64,000 nucleotides of DNA from Listeria kieliensis (GTDB taxonomy: Bacteria; Bacillota; Bacilli; Lactobacillales; Listeriaceae). Shown piece after piece: positions 26,174 to 35,854 of this stretch. The position numbers and the translations under genes were made by a program. Position 1 is the first letter of the stretch, and every line of letters begins with the position of its first letter. The notes under the pieces were generated by a model, which saw only the letters and a program-made list of their open reading frames with translations, was not told the origin of the DNA and made no database searches. Location of the stretch: NCBI RefSeq assembly GCF_003369925.1, contig NZ_LARY01000001.1, forward strand, positions 930,001 to 994,000, in the 5' to 3' direction.

Positions 26174-29100
26174 TTACTCGATCCCGAAAAATTTCGTTTT
26201 ACTGCCATCATTCGTTGCTGTAACTTCAAGCCGAGCGGGTATCCGTTCCTTTAATTCGGGCACGTGTGAAATAATCCCCACTAACCGACCATTTTCTTGT
26301 GTCTCAATCAAACATTCAATGGCCATCTCAAGCGATTCTGGATCGAGTGTGCCAAATCCTTCATCAATAAACATCGTATCAAGAGAAACTCCACCTGCCA
26401 TTTCTTGAACAACTTCCGCGAGAGCAAGCGCAAGAGCGAGGGAAGTTTTAAAACTCTCCCCACCAGATAAGGTTTTTACATGCCTAGAAGCGCCCGTATA
26501 CGCATCAAACACTTCTAGTTCCAAACCACTTTGTGCATTGCCTTTCGCTCGGTCAAGTTTGCGTTTTAGTTCAAAGCGGCCACTTGTCATTTTGGCAAGG
26601 CGTGCATTAGCATGATAAATAATCGTATCAAGAAATGTTGCTAGCACATATCGTTCGAATGTTAGACGCAGCTCATTTTTTCCATGTGCAGTATCGGCAA
26701 GTAAGCCCACATCGGCATAATCCGCTGCAATTTGATTTAATTCACTTTGGACTTCAATAAAAGCTTGCCTTTGTTCAGAAATAAAGCGTTTATTTTCACG
26801 ACTCTCCATCATCGCTTTTTCTTTTTCTGATCGCTCCAACTTCGCAACTTCAAAAGCAGCTTGTATTTGTTCTAAATCGGGCTTTTCGATTTCTTTTAAT
26901 TTACGCTCCAGCTGCACAATACGCTCTTTTACGACAAGTCGTTCATCTTCATAAGCTTTCACTTGTGTCTCAAGCGCTTCTTGTTCCCTTTCAGAAAGCA
27001 GAGCTTCTTCCAAACTAACGATGTCAGCAAATTGACGGTTTAAAAGCTCTTCTTGCAAGCGAGCCACTTCTTGCGTTTGCTCTTCTTTAAGTTTGTCCAC
27101 ATAAGCATACTGATTTTTAAGCTCCGTTTCCGCTGAAACAACTTGCTCATTTCGTTCGTTCAAATCTTCTTGAATCTTCTTTTCATTTTCTAGAAAGCGG
27201 TCAAGTGCTAATTTAATTTTGTTTTTCATCGCAAAAAAAGTTTCTTCGCTTTGAAGTTTTTCTGGAATGTCGTTTTCTAGAAGGCGAATTTCTGTTTCAG
27301 TCGCATAACGAATTCGTTCTTTGCTCTCCTTTTCAATTTGAAGTGCAGATAATTCCTCGCTCACTCGTTCTTTTTGTTGCAGTTTTTTAGCATTTTCTTC
27401 CGTTAACCTAGCTTTTTCTTCACTAGCAAGCTCAATTTTTTGTTTTTCTTGCTCTTGGTCTTTAAGAAGCGTTTGCAACTCCTCGGCCCGTCTTTGCCAA
27501 TTTGTTAGTTCCTCAAGATCTAATTTTTCACCTTGACCCATTTGCCACAGCAACTGACGATTGTGCTCTTCCAGTTTTTGACCCATTTTCTTAAGAGACT
27601 CGAGTTTTGCTTGTTCTGCCTCCAGTGCTTCTGCTTCATCACTTGCCTCATGAAAATCAGCCGGATGCGGATGATCTAGCGCACCACAAACAGGACATGC
27701 TTCCCCGTCCACAAGTTGCATTGCTAAAACCGCAGCCTGCTCTTTTTGCACCGCCTTAAGCTTCTCCTCGACTACATGAGCCTGCTCCTTTTCTCGTTGT
27801 TGGTTTATTTCTAATTCGGCAAGAACCTTTTGTTGTTGATTTTGCCAAGTTTGGATAGCCTCCGCTTGTTTCACCTTTTCATTTAGTGTGCTTAACTCTT
27901 TTTCAGCATTATTTTGCTCCATGAGAAGTTCATATTTTGTGTTTTGAACAGCCGTTTTTGTCTCGATTTTTCTTGCCAGTTGTTCAGTTTCCATGCTCAG
28001 TTTCCGAAAAACTTCTTCTTTTTCCTGAAAATGACGCTCGATTTTTTCAAAAGCTTGTTGCGCCTTAAAAAATTCTTGCTTTTTAGTTTCGAGCTGTTTT
28101 AGTTTAGGCTCAAGTTCTTCAAATTGAAATAAATTATGACGCCACTTTTCCGCATGTTCACTTTCTTTTTGAAGTTCTGCTTGCTTAGTTACTAGTTCCG
28201 CTTGCCCTAATTTGAGCGTTTGCAGCTGCTCTTTAAGTTGCATTTTTCTTTCGTTTTCTTGTTTAAGCTTTTCATCAAATCGAAGAAGCTGTTCACGCAT
28301 CCCGCGAAGTGGTTCCGCTTTTCTAGCTTGTTTCAATTTCACAGCACTTGCTGTCATTTCATCTTGTTTTTCATTTAACATTTGCTCATTCTTTTTGGAT
28401 GTTTCAAGTTCTTTAAAATCAATTAAGGTATTTTCTGCATGCGTAACTTGTTGCAGCGCTTCCTCAGCTTTTTGATGGGCAACTTTCAAAGCTTGTTCAG
28501 CATCCAAATGGGCAAGGTCAAGTTCCCGTTCTTTTATTTCCAGTTGCGCTAAGTTTTCGGCAAGTGTCTTCGAAGAATCGTTTAGCTCTACTCGTTCTAA
28601 AATTTTGACGAGTTCCGCTTCCGCATGACCTGCTTTTTCTTCGAGCTCTTTTTGCTTTTCAATCAGTCGCTCTTCCACTCGTTTATAATAAATTGTGTGA
28701 GCGAGACGCTGTAAAATCTGCTCTTTTTTCTTGCTATCTGAAACCAATAATTCGCGAAATTCACCTTGTGGGATCATTAAAATTTGGCGAAATTGGTCAA
28801 CACTCAATTGAATAATATCTTTTAGCTGCTGTTCTGCTTCTTGAACAGAACTCGCTAATAGCTTTTTTTCGCCTTGTTTGATCTCATAAAGTTCTACCTT
28901 ATGTGGAATTGAACGCATTCCTTCACCGCGCGCTTTTGGAACAACTTGCTTCGGACTGCGCTTGATCCAATATATTTGATCATGTATCTTGAATGTTAAT
29001 TCAACAGAAGTGAGCTCACTTCCCGACGCAAAGTCGCTTCGAAGCGAAGCACTATCCCGGTCTGATAAGTTAGCAGTTCCAAACAAAGCAAAACTGATCG

Positions 29101-29239
29101 CATCAAAAATAGTTGACTTTCCTGCCCCTGTCTTCCCGGAAATCACAAAAATTCGCTCATTCCCCAGTTTGTTAAAATCGATTTCTTCTCGTTCTTTATA
29201 AGCTAGAAAAGCTGTCATAGCCAGTTTAAGTGGACGCAT
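26174..29239 (-). CDS. sbcC: Exonuclease subunit SbcC (Rad50-like)
   Basis: A 1021-residue SMC-like ATPase. The N-terminal Walker A SGKTGAGKST (about 34-43) and C-terminal signature KTLSGGESFKTSLALALAL with Walker B MFIDEGFGTLD are separated by roughly 700 residues of Glu/Lys/Gln-rich antiparallel coiled coil. The zinc hook GEACPVCG lies near residue 510. With SbcD it forms the ATP-dependent nuclease that cuts hairpins and processes double-strand break ends. sbcD stop and sbcC start share one base (TGATG), ensuring coupled synthesis. Confidence 0.95.
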   Translation of the reverse strand: MRPLKLAMTAFLAYKEREEIDFNKLGNERIFVISGKTGAGKSTIFDAISFALFGTANLSDRDSASLRSDFASGSELTSVELTFKIHDQIYWIKRSPKQVVPKARGEGMRSIPHKVELYEIKQGEKKLLASSVQEAEQQLKDIIQLSVDQFRQILMIPQGEFRELLVSDSKKKEQILQRLAHTIYYKRVEERLIEKQKELEEKAGHAEAELVKILERVELNDSSKTLAENLAQLEIKERELDLAHLDAEQALKVAHQKAEEALQQVTHAENTLIDFKELETSKKNEQMLNEKQDEMTASAVKLKQARKAEPLRGMREQLLRFDEKLKQENERKMQLKEQLQTLKLGQAELVTKQAELQKESEHAEKWRHNLFQFEELEPKLKQLETKKQEFFKAQQAFEKIERHFQEKEEVFRKLSMETEQLARKIETKTAVQNTKYELLMEQNNAEKELSTLNEKVKQAEAIQTWQNQQQKVLAELEINQQREKEQAHVVEEKLKAVQKEQAAVLAMQLVDGEACPVCGALDHPHPADFHEASDEAEALEAEQAKLESLKKMGQKLEEHNRQLLWQMGQGEKLDLEELTNWQRRAEELQTLLKDQEQEKQKIELASEEKARLTEENAKKLQQKERVSEELSALQIEKESKERIRYATETEIRLLENDIPEKLQSEETFFAMKNKIKLALDRFLENEKKIQEDLNERNEQVVSAETELKNQYAYVDKLKEEQTQEVARLQEELLNRQFADIVSLEEALLSEREQEALETQVKAYEDERLVVKERIVQLERKLKEIEKPDLEQIQAAFEVAKLERSEKEKAMMESRENKRFISEQRQAFIEVQSELNQIAADYADVGLLADTAHGKNELRLTFERYVLATFLDTIIYHANARLAKMTSGRFELKRKLDRAKGNAQSGLELEVFDAYTGASRHVKTLSGGESFKTSLALALALAEVVQEMAGGVSLDTMFIDEGFGTLDPESLEMAIECLIETQENGRLVGIISHVPELKERIPARLEVTATNDGSKTKFFGIE

Positions 29240-30363
29240 CAGTCTTCCTCCTTTCGTACTTCATTAAACACTTCTGTCATCAAGTCATGCTGTTTCTCCG
29301 TTATATGTTCACCACGAACGTGTTCAAAAAACTGATCGAATAACTCAATATCTTCTTTTTTCATCAATTCTTCAAACTGTTCTTCATTTTGCGAGGTGAT
29401 TTCCACTTTTTGTCGTTCAAGATGTAAAATGTTAGGATAAAACGGGCGTAGTTTCCCGATCGGATCCATTAATGCTCCTTTATCTTCTAATTGAATAGCC
29501 AAGTAGTCGTCTGGATGGTCCAAGATATGAGTCGTCAAATCATGCAACGTCCCACTTTCAATTCGCATATCTTTGTGCGGGATTAAAGGAACTTCCCGGA
29601 CTTCTGTAAGCTCACTCCCTGAAAAGGAAACGATTCGAACACTCTTTTGATCGGCGCTTTCTGAAAACGAATATTTTAGCGGCGAGCCGCTATAATGTAT
29701 CGTTGGGTGTGTGATCGCATGTGGATGGTGCAAATGGCCAAGCGCCACATATTGAAACCCTTCAAAGGCATTGGTTGAAACCCGGTCTACATTCCCGACT
29801 GAAAGCTGGCGCTCAGAATCTGATGGAATGCCGCCCGAAACAAAAGCATGCCCAACAAGGATTTGAGCTTTTGACGCGTCCCAAACCGAACGAATTTGCT
29901 TCGTAATCGCTTGCATCGCATCTTCATAGCTACGAATTTCATCGTCTTCCAAAAGTTCTCGCACAAGCGCAGGCTCATGATAAGGGACGAGCCAAATTTC
30001 CGCTTCAGGAAGTGAAATCGGTTCAATCGTTTTCATTAATTTACCCGCCATGAAAAGTTTTGTATTCTTGTACCAAGCGGAGCCAAAATTCAGTCGTTCT
30101 GCGCTATCATGGTTCCCACTAATCGCATAAATAGGCAATTTAAGCTCCACATTCCAGTGATAGAGCGTATCGTTTAATAGGCTAACGGCACTTGTTGGGG
30201 GTATGGAACGGTCATAAAGATCTCCCGCGATAATAATTCCATCCACTTTTTCTTGCTCAATGATTTTCGTGATTTCCTTTAAAATATAACGCTGATCTTC
30301 AAGCATAGATACACCTGAGACAATTTTTCCTAAATGAAGATCTGCTGTATGTAAAAGTTTCAT
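29239..30363 (-). CDS. sbcD: Exonuclease subunit SbcD (Mre11-like)
   Basis: A 374-residue manganese-dependent phosphoesterase subunit. It starts MKLLHTADLHLGK at 30363 (upstream in-frame extension to 30495 lacks support), and has GDLYDRS, SGNHDSAERL, VGHAFVSGG and ALGHLHHPH as metal-binding motifs. A capping domain of about 100 residues ends in EVRKEED. It partners with SbcC encoded directly downstream. Divergent from plsC. Confidence 0.95.
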   Translation of the reverse strand: MKLLHTADLHLGKIVSGVSMLEDQRYILKEITKIIEQEKVDGIIIAGDLYDRSIPPTSAVSLLNDTLYHWNVELKLPIYAISGNHDSAERLNFGSAWYKNTKLFMAGKLMKTIEPISLPEAEIWLVPYHEPALVRELLEDDEIRSYEDAMQAITKQIRSVWDASKAQILVGHAFVSGGIPSDSERQLSVGNVDRVSTNAFEGFQYVALGHLHHPHAITHPTIHYSGSPLKYSFSESADQKSVRIVSFSGSELTEVREVPLIPHKDMRIESGTLHDLTTHILDHPDDYLAIQLEDKGALMDPIGKLRPFYPNILHLERQKVEITSQNEEQFEELMKKEDIELFDQFFEHVRGEHITEKQHDLMTEVFNEVRKEED

Positions 30364-30462
30364 AATAGCCTCTTTTCTTTGATTTTCTCTTTTTATGAGG
30401 TGCAAAATCCTTCTTTTTTGGTATACTAGTAATGAACTAGGTTTTTTAGGGAGTTGAAGCTG

Positions 30463-31071
30463 TTGTTTTACCGATTTGCAAAAGGAGTCGTTCACTTCAT
30501 TTTAGCCATCATTGGTGGACGATTTCAAGTACAAAATAAAGAAAAGATCATCGAAGGTCCTTATGTGGTGGTTTCAACGCATACTTCTTGGATTGAAATC
30601 ATCTATCTTGGATTTGCACTTTATCCGACGCCCATTCATTATATGGCGAAACAGGAACTTTTTAAAGGGAAAATGTTGAACTGGCTAATGACGCATTTAA
30701 ATGCTTTTCCAGTTAACCGTAGTAATCCTGGACCGAGTGCCATCAAAGCCCCTATTCGCTTGCTTAGACAAGGTAAAGTAGTGGGGATTTTCCCAAGTGG
30801 AACTCGTAAGCAAACCAATCTTCATTTAAAACGCGGTGCCGTTACGATTGCTTATAAGGGAAATGTCCCGATGCTTCCAGCAGTTTATGATGGACCGAAA
30901 AACTTTAAAGAGATTCTGAAACGAAAACCAATCATTATCCGTTTTGGTGACGCTATTCAAGTTCATGATACGGAGCAAGAACAAAAACTCGTTTTGGAAC
31001 AAAAATCCGAGGAACTTATGAAAACTTTTGAAACTTTGCAAGCTGAAATTGAAGCTACCAAGAAAAAATAA
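30463..31071 (+). CDS. plsC: 1-acyl-sn-glycerol-3-phosphate acyltransferase
   Basis: Membrane-associated acyltransferase that makes phosphatidic acid from lysophosphatidate. About 202 residues, with an N-terminal amphipathic/membrane helix, STHTSWIE (catalytic block I), NRSNPGPSAIKAPIRLL, FPSGTRKQ (block III) and MLPAVYDGP (block IV). Block I reads H-x4-E rather than the usual H-x4-D. Start is uncertain: TTG at 30463 lies 9 nt after AGGGAG, whereas the in-frame TTG at 30454 directly abuts it. Bidirectional terminator downstream. Confidence 0.88.
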   Translation: MFYRFAKGVVHFILAIIGGRFQVQNKEKIIEGPYVVVSTHTSWIEIIYLGFALYPTPIHYMAKQELFKGKMLNWLMTHLNAFPVNRSNPGPSAIKAPIRLLRQGKVVGIFPSGTRKQTNLHLKRGAVTIAYKGNVPMLPAVYDGPKNFKEILKRKPIIIRFGDAIQVHDTEQEQKLVLEQKSEELMKTFETLQAEIEATKKK

Positions 31072-31106
31072 AAGCATGCGGGCGGGATTGCCCACATGCT
31101 TTTATT
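31068..31106 (+). terminator. Bidirectional terminator between plsC and the lipoprotein gene
   Basis: AAAAGCATG/CATGCTTTT with inner GGGC/GCCC, T-rich tail on the plus strand and A-rich lead that serves the opposite strand. Confidence 0.88.
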
Positions 31107-31112
31107 TTTGAC

Positions 31113-31628
31113 TTACATTGTGTCTGTTAAGATGTCAGAACCAGCTAGTTTATTATCTTCTAAGATGGTTTTGATTTCCTTCGAAGCTTTTTCAAGTGCT
31201 TTATCTGCTTCTTTTGTATCAGGTTGATCGGCTTTTAAAGCCTCTGCTTCTTTTCCATAAGCCTCGCTTAAATCGTTCAAAGCTTTTTCAAATTTCTTGG
31301 TTGATTTACCTAAATCCGGAACTTTTTCCTCTTTTAACATGTTTGACACATCTTGAGCTGAAGTAGATGCTTTTTTCGCAAGTTCGGAAAGTTCTTTTTC
31401 ACTTGGCTTAGGATCAGCCGTTTGTGCTTGTGTGTAGGCACTGAAATCCGTGTTTTTATCCGATATTTTCGAAACAAGATCCATGTAGTAATCTAAAACT
31501 TTCTCTTTGCTTGACGAGGTTGCTTTATTATCCTCTTTTTTGTCGCTACTTTCCTTACCGCCTGATGAACATGCAGCCAGTGAAAGTACTAAAATAACCA
31601 TAAACAAACTAATAACAATTTTTTTCAA
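31113..31628 (-). CDS. Lysine/glutamate-rich secreted lipoprotein, unknown function
   Basis: A 171-residue protein with a lipoprotein signal peptide MKKIVISLFMVILVLSLAAC (lipobox LAAC, Cys20), then a Ser/Lys/Asp-rich linker and a predicted all-helical charged domain of about 125 residues, reminiscent of cell-wall-associated or YkyA-like lipoproteins. It would be anchored to the outer face of the membrane. Start is TTG at 31628, after GGAGGAGAAGG. Function not recognised. Confidence 0.8.
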   Translation of the reverse strand: MKKIVISLFMVILVLSLAACSSGGKESSDKKEDNKATSSSKEKVLDYYMDLVSKISDKNTDFSAYTQAQTADPKPSEKELSELAKKASTSAQDVSNMLKEEKVPDLGKSTKKFEKALNDLSEAYGKEAEALKADQPDTKEADKALEKASKEIKTILEDNKLAGSDILTDTM

Positions 31629-31698
31629 ACCTTCTCCTCCTCTAAAATCTTTTTTATGTAGCTAGAACACTACATTTTTATATTATTTGGCTTTAGCT

Positions 31699-32202
31699 TT
31701 ACAAGTTATCCTTAAGTCTTCGTTCAGACATTTCAGCTGATTTTGCAAGACCACGTGCAACTGCCTTATACTGAAAGTACATGGCAACACGCCAAGGAAC
31801 AATCATTGCAAAAGCCATAATCCAAAACATACCTGCTAGCTCGCCGACTTCGACACTTCCACTGATCCAGTATTTCAAAATAATTCGAATCAAGAGCAGT
31901 GCCATAAGCAAGATTGGGAAAGATTTGGTCCGTTTGATGTACACTTCTTCATTTCGTACTTCAAATCGGGTTGTCCAAATTAAGATGAGGGAAAACAAAA
32001 GTCCCATCCCAATGGCTTCTAAAATATCTACTCCCGTTACCCAAAAATAAGGGACGACGAACATGAGTGCGCCCGTTGACATCATGATGGGGGGCAAAAT
32101 AATCCCCTTGATGGATGCCGGGCGTTTTGATGCTTTCATTCGGATGACAATAATCATTGTGCCGAATAAAAGTGTGATTAAAATGGATATGAAAAGTGAC
32201 AT
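31699..32202 (-). CDS. CcdC-like membrane protein (DUF1453)
   Basis: A 167-residue protein with four or five membrane helices. The N-terminal FISILITLLFGTMIIVIRMKASKRPASIKGIILPPIMMSTGALMF segment and later IWTTRFEVRNEEVYIKRTKSFPILL are characteristic of the CcdC family, first associated with cytochrome c assembly in Bacillus although not essential there. No ccdA or resA-type gene adjoins it here, so a role in cytochrome c biogenesis is doubtful. Confidence 0.8.
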   Translation of the reverse strand: MSLFISILITLLFGTMIIVIRMKASKRPASIKGIILPPIMMSTGALMFVVPYFWVTGVDILEAIGMGLLFSLILIWTTRFEVRNEEVYIKRTKSFPILLMALLLIRIILKYWISGSVEVGELAGMFWIMAFAMIVPWRVAMYFQYKAVARGLAKSAEMSERRLKDNL

Positions 32203-32273
32203 ACTCTAATTCCTCCTAAGCGCTCATTCGTTCACCATTATAGCGCTTCTTTCGGAAAAAAGCCAAATTTTAT

Positions 32274-34082
32274 TTAACTGCCTACTTCGTCTAAATCCAT
32301 TCCACTATTTTGCAAAAGATACATGGAATGATAGATGCCTCGCTCTTTCAAGAGTTCAGCATGCGTACCCCGTTCCACGATTTCGCCTTTTCTTAATACG
32401 AGAATCAAATCCGCGTCTTTAATCGTCGAAAGTCGATGCGCAATCGCGATTGTTGTTCGGCCTTCTCGCATTCGTTTAAGTCCCGTTTGAATCATGCTTT
32501 CTGTTTCTGTATCAATATTTGCAGTTGCCTCATCTAATACTAAAATTTGCGGATCCGTCACAATGGTTCGTGCAAACGAAATCAGTTGTCTTTGCCCGCT
32601 TGAAAACGAAGCCCCGCGTTCAATCACTTTATGATCGTAGCCGCTAGACAGCGACTGAATGAATCGGTCTGCTTGAACAAACTTCGCTGCTTCCTCGACT
32701 TCTTGATCTGTAATCTTCTCATTATATAAACGAATGTTATCGCGAATATTTCCGTAAAACATGAAACTATCTTGTAGTACAAGCCCTGTTTTCTTACGTA
32801 ATTCTGTGATCGGATAATTTTTAATCGACCGACCATCAATCAAGATATCGCCGTGTTCAAATTCATAAAAACGCATCATTAAATTGATAATGGAGCTTTT
32901 TCCGCTTCCTGTATGTCCCACTAAGGCAACGGTCTGTCCTGTTTGTGCGGTAAAAGAAATATTTTTAAGCACGTTATTTTCGCCGTCATAAGCAAAGGAA
33001 ACGTTTTTAAATTCAATTTGCGCTTCTTTAATTTGGGCTCCTTTTTCGAGATGCTGAGCAGGTACTTCTTCTTTTTCATCCATGATTTTAAATACGCGAG
33101 AAGCTGCTGTAATCGCTTCTTGATACATAGCAAGTCGCTCCATGACGTTAAAAATCGCCTCAAGAAAACGGTCAAAATAGTTGATGAAGGCATAAATCGT
33201 CCCGATCGCAACAGGGCCAATTAACGCTTCTGCGCCGAAGTAGCTCAGTATAATCACAACCGCAATCGCATAAAGAAAGTCAATCGCTGGGCCAAGCAAA
33301 AGCGCGTTAAACTTAATGTTTTTTATCCCGACGTCATAGTAATCCTTGTTGATGACTTCAAATTCATCGGTTAGTCGTTTTTCTTGATTGAATTCCTGAA
33401 CAATCGACATCCCGGAAATAGATTCACTAATGTTGGCATTCAATTGACTAAGCTTTTCACGCTTAGCACGGTAAAACTTCGAACTATATTTCCTGTAAAC
33501 GACCACAATCCCGGCAATAACTGGAAATAAAATCAAGCTGTAAAGCGCTAGTTGCACATTGAGTGAAAACATCGCTACGTACATCCCAATTAACATGAAC
33601 AAGCTCTGGATAGCGGTTGAAAGAACGTTTATGAACATGTCTTTAATCGCTTCTGTATCATTTGTGACTCGCGAAACGATGCCTCCAGCAGGTGTTTGAT
33701 CAAAGTAGCGCATTCCGAGCGAATGCAATTTCGAAAAAATATCTACTCGTATTCGCTCAACAATTTGTAGGGCAATTTTTTGGAAAAAGAAAAGCTGGAA
33801 ATACCAAACGACAAATTTTCCAATTTCAAGCCCTATGTAGGCAGAAGCAAGAATCACGATTGCCTTCGTCTCAAAGCTAAGCGGTGTCAAGTGTTGATCC
33901 AAAAAGGCCCGGACAAGAAGCGGAGAAATGACTTCAGCAGCTGTTACAAGTAAGACGAGAAAGCCTGTCAAAAGGAGAAGCGGAATGTGATACTTCGTAT
34001 AGCTCATCAAGCGTTTTAATACCGTTCGATGCTCTTTTCCAGTCATAGTTTCTAGTTCTTCATTTTGATAATCAGTCGACAT
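32274..34082 (-). CDS. Heterodimeric ABC multidrug exporter, catalytically canonical subunit
   Basis: A 602-residue half-exporter with six N-terminal helices (about 25-330) followed by an NBD. Walker A is GHTGSGKSS, Walker B ILVLDEAT with the catalytic Glu intact, H-loop IAHRLST; the signature is FSSGQ instead of LSGGQ. Together with the upstream gene it forms a BmrC/BmrD- or LmrC/LmrD-like asymmetric dimer exporting lipophilic drugs. ATG at 34082 follows GAGGAGTGAAGAGG and overlaps the partner's end by 11 nt; the upstream extension to 34148 is unlikely. Confidence 0.9.
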   Translation of the reverse strand: MSTDYQNEELETMTGKEHRTVLKRLMSYTKYHIPLLLLTGFLVLLVTAAEVISPLLVRAFLDQHLTPLSFETKAIVILASAYIGLEIGKFVVWYFQLFFFQKIALQIVERIRVDIFSKLHSLGMRYFDQTPAGGIVSRVTNDTEAIKDMFINVLSTAIQSLFMLIGMYVAMFSLNVQLALYSLILFPVIAGIVVVYRKYSSKFYRAKREKLSQLNANISESISGMSIVQEFNQEKRLTDEFEVINKDYYDVGIKNIKFNALLLGPAIDFLYAIAVVIILSYFGAEALIGPVAIGTIYAFINYFDRFLEAIFNVMERLAMYQEAITAASRVFKIMDEKEEVPAQHLEKGAQIKEAQIEFKNVSFAYDGENNVLKNISFTAQTGQTVALVGHTGSGKSSIINLMMRFYEFEHGDILIDGRSIKNYPITELRKKTGLVLQDSFMFYGNIRDNIRLYNEKITDQEVEEAAKFVQADRFIQSLSSGYDHKVIERGASFSSGQRQLISFARTIVTDPQILVLDEATANIDTETESMIQTGLKRMREGRTTIAIAHRLSTIKDADLILVLRKGEIVERGTHAELLKERGIYHSMYLLQNSGMDLDEVGS

Positions 34083-35823
34083 CCTCTTCACTCCTCTCTT
34101 CAAGTTTTTGTTCACGATACATCGCCGCGTACCAACCATCAGCTGCAATTAATTCTGCATGTGTCCCAAAAGACGTGACTTTCCCATTATCAATCACAAG
34201 AATTAAGTTAGCGTGCTCAACTGAACTCAAACGATGGGCGCTGATGATAGTGGTTTTATTGCGTCTCGTTTCTTTTAAGTTCGAAAGAATGCTTTCTTCT
34301 GTTTTGGCATCTACTGCCGAAAGTGCATCATCTAAAATCAATAGTTCAGGATTCATGAGTAAAGCACGAGCGATTGCTAGCCGCTGTTTTTGTCCGCCTG
34401 AAAGCGAAACTCCCCGCTCTCCAACAATCGTGTCATAGCCCGCTTTAAATCCTTCAATATCGTCAGCAACTGCTACGGTTTTCGCGACCGCTTTAACTTC
34501 TTCCCGCGATGCGTCTGGCTTTCCAAAGCGAATATTGTTCAAAACAGAGGTCGAGAATAAAAATTGATCTTGCGGAACGTAACCAATCGCTTGATGTAGC
34601 ACTTTTAGCTGATACGCTTGGAGTCGATGTCCACCAAAAGTAATCTCCCCTTCATACTGATCGTATTCGCGAAGCAGTAATTTTAGCAAAGTCGTTTTTC
34701 CAGCACCTGTTCGCCCTACAATGCCAAGTGTCTCACCTTTTCGCAGCGTGAATGCGATATCTGAAAGAGCAGGCACTTTTTCTTCTGGATAACTAAAGCT
34801 TTTGATAGATGCTTCAATATCCCCCTGTGGCGGCTCAGTGTATGCACCTGGAAGGTCAACGATATCGGCTTTTTCGTCAAATAAACTCGTGATGCGGTCG
34901 TAAGAGGCACTTCCTCGCTGGATAATATTGTACAAGAAACCGAAAGCGAGCATTGGCCAAACTAGTAAGAATAAATAGTTTACAAACGCGACCACTTGGC
35001 CGACGGTCAAAGTCCCATCCGATACAAACTTGGAACCAAAACCAATGGAAAGGACGAAGGAAAGTGTGACGATAATTGAAATGACAGGGTCAAACATGGC
35101 ATCCACTTTGGCCACTGAGACATTTTTTGAAACAACGTCTTTCGCTTGTTTCGAAAAATCAGCGATATCTTCCGCTTCTTGCCCAAAAGTTCTAGTGACT
35201 TTAATCCCCGAAATACTTTCTTGCGTTTTGTCGTTCAGTCTCGAGAAAGCCGCTTGCGCTTCATGAAAACGACTATGTAATTTTTTCCCGAGGATGGATG
35301 TACTGAGCGCCATAAGTGGCATTGGCAAAAGAGCAATCAACGTTAATTTCCAGTCGATGCTAATCGCCATCATCAAAATCACGGTCCCACCAGTCAATAG
35401 TGAATCAGCTAGCGTAAGTACGCCAGAACCCGCGACTTGTTGAACGGCTGTGATATCATTCGTTGCACGTGCCATCAAATCGCCTGTTCGGTATCGCTGA
35501 AAGAAAAAGGACGACATTTTTGTCAGATGCTCGAACAAGCGATAACGCAGCGTTCGTTGAAGCAAATTGTCTGATCCAAAAATCATCAGTCGCCAAACAT
35601 AACGTCCTAAATAAGTTAAAATGGCAACAGTGGCTAAAAGGATCATCCACTGCGTGAGACTAACCTTTGTGAGTGAATGATTGGTTATTGCATCCACTAC
35701 TTTTCCAATCACATATGGTGGCACAAGTTGTAATAGTGCAATGATAAATAAAATACTAATCCCAAAAATATATTGTTTCTTTTGTTCTTTAAAAAACCAG
35801 GCTAACTGTTTAAAAATTTTCAA
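34072..35823 (-). CDS. Heterodimeric ABC multidrug exporter, degenerate-site subunit
   Basis: A 583-residue half-exporter, six helices then an NBD. Walker A is GRTGAGKTT, signature LSGGQKQR, but Walker B reads LLILDDALSAVD, with Asp replacing the catalytic Glu; H-loop SAHRLSS. The Asp is the hallmark of the non-hydrolysing site in asymmetric exporters. Start is TTG at 35823, 7 nt after GGGAGAGGAG; an in-frame ATG at 35853 lacks a binding site. It is preceded by a putative leader ORF and terminator (see the attenuator entries), so it is likely induced by ribosome-acting compounds. Confidence 0.9.
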   Translation of the reverse strand: MKIFKQLAWFFKEQKKQYIFGISILFIIALLQLVPPYVIGKVVDAITNHSLTKVSLTQWMILLATVAILTYLGRYVWRLMIFGSDNLLQRTLRYRLFEHLTKMSSFFFQRYRTGDLMARATNDITAVQQVAGSGVLTLADSLLTGGTVILMMAISIDWKLTLIALLPMPLMALSTSILGKKLHSRFHEAQAAFSRLNDKTQESISGIKVTRTFGQEAEDIADFSKQAKDVVSKNVSVAKVDAMFDPVISIIVTLSFVLSIGFGSKFVSDGTLTVGQVVAFVNYLFLLVWPMLAFGFLYNIIQRGSASYDRITSLFDEKADIVDLPGAYTEPPQGDIEASIKSFSYPEEKVPALSDIAFTLRKGETLGIVGRTGAGKTTLLKLLLREYDQYEGEITFGGHRLQAYQLKVLHQAIGYVPQDQFLFSTSVLNNIRFGKPDASREEVKAVAKTVAVADDIEGFKAGYDTIVGERGVSLSGGQKQRLAIARALLMNPELLILDDALSAVDAKTEESILSNLKETRRNKTTIISAHRLSSVEHANLILVIDNGKVTSFGTHAELIAADGWYAAMYREQKLEERSEEDVD

Positions 35824-35854
35824 ATGGCCAGCTCCTCTCCCTATTTTAGACAAT

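Noticed and set aside
28212-28475. Cys/Ser-rich ORF antisense to sbcC
   Set aside because: An artefact of the Glu/Lys-rich coiled-coil codons read on the opposite strand; no start signals.
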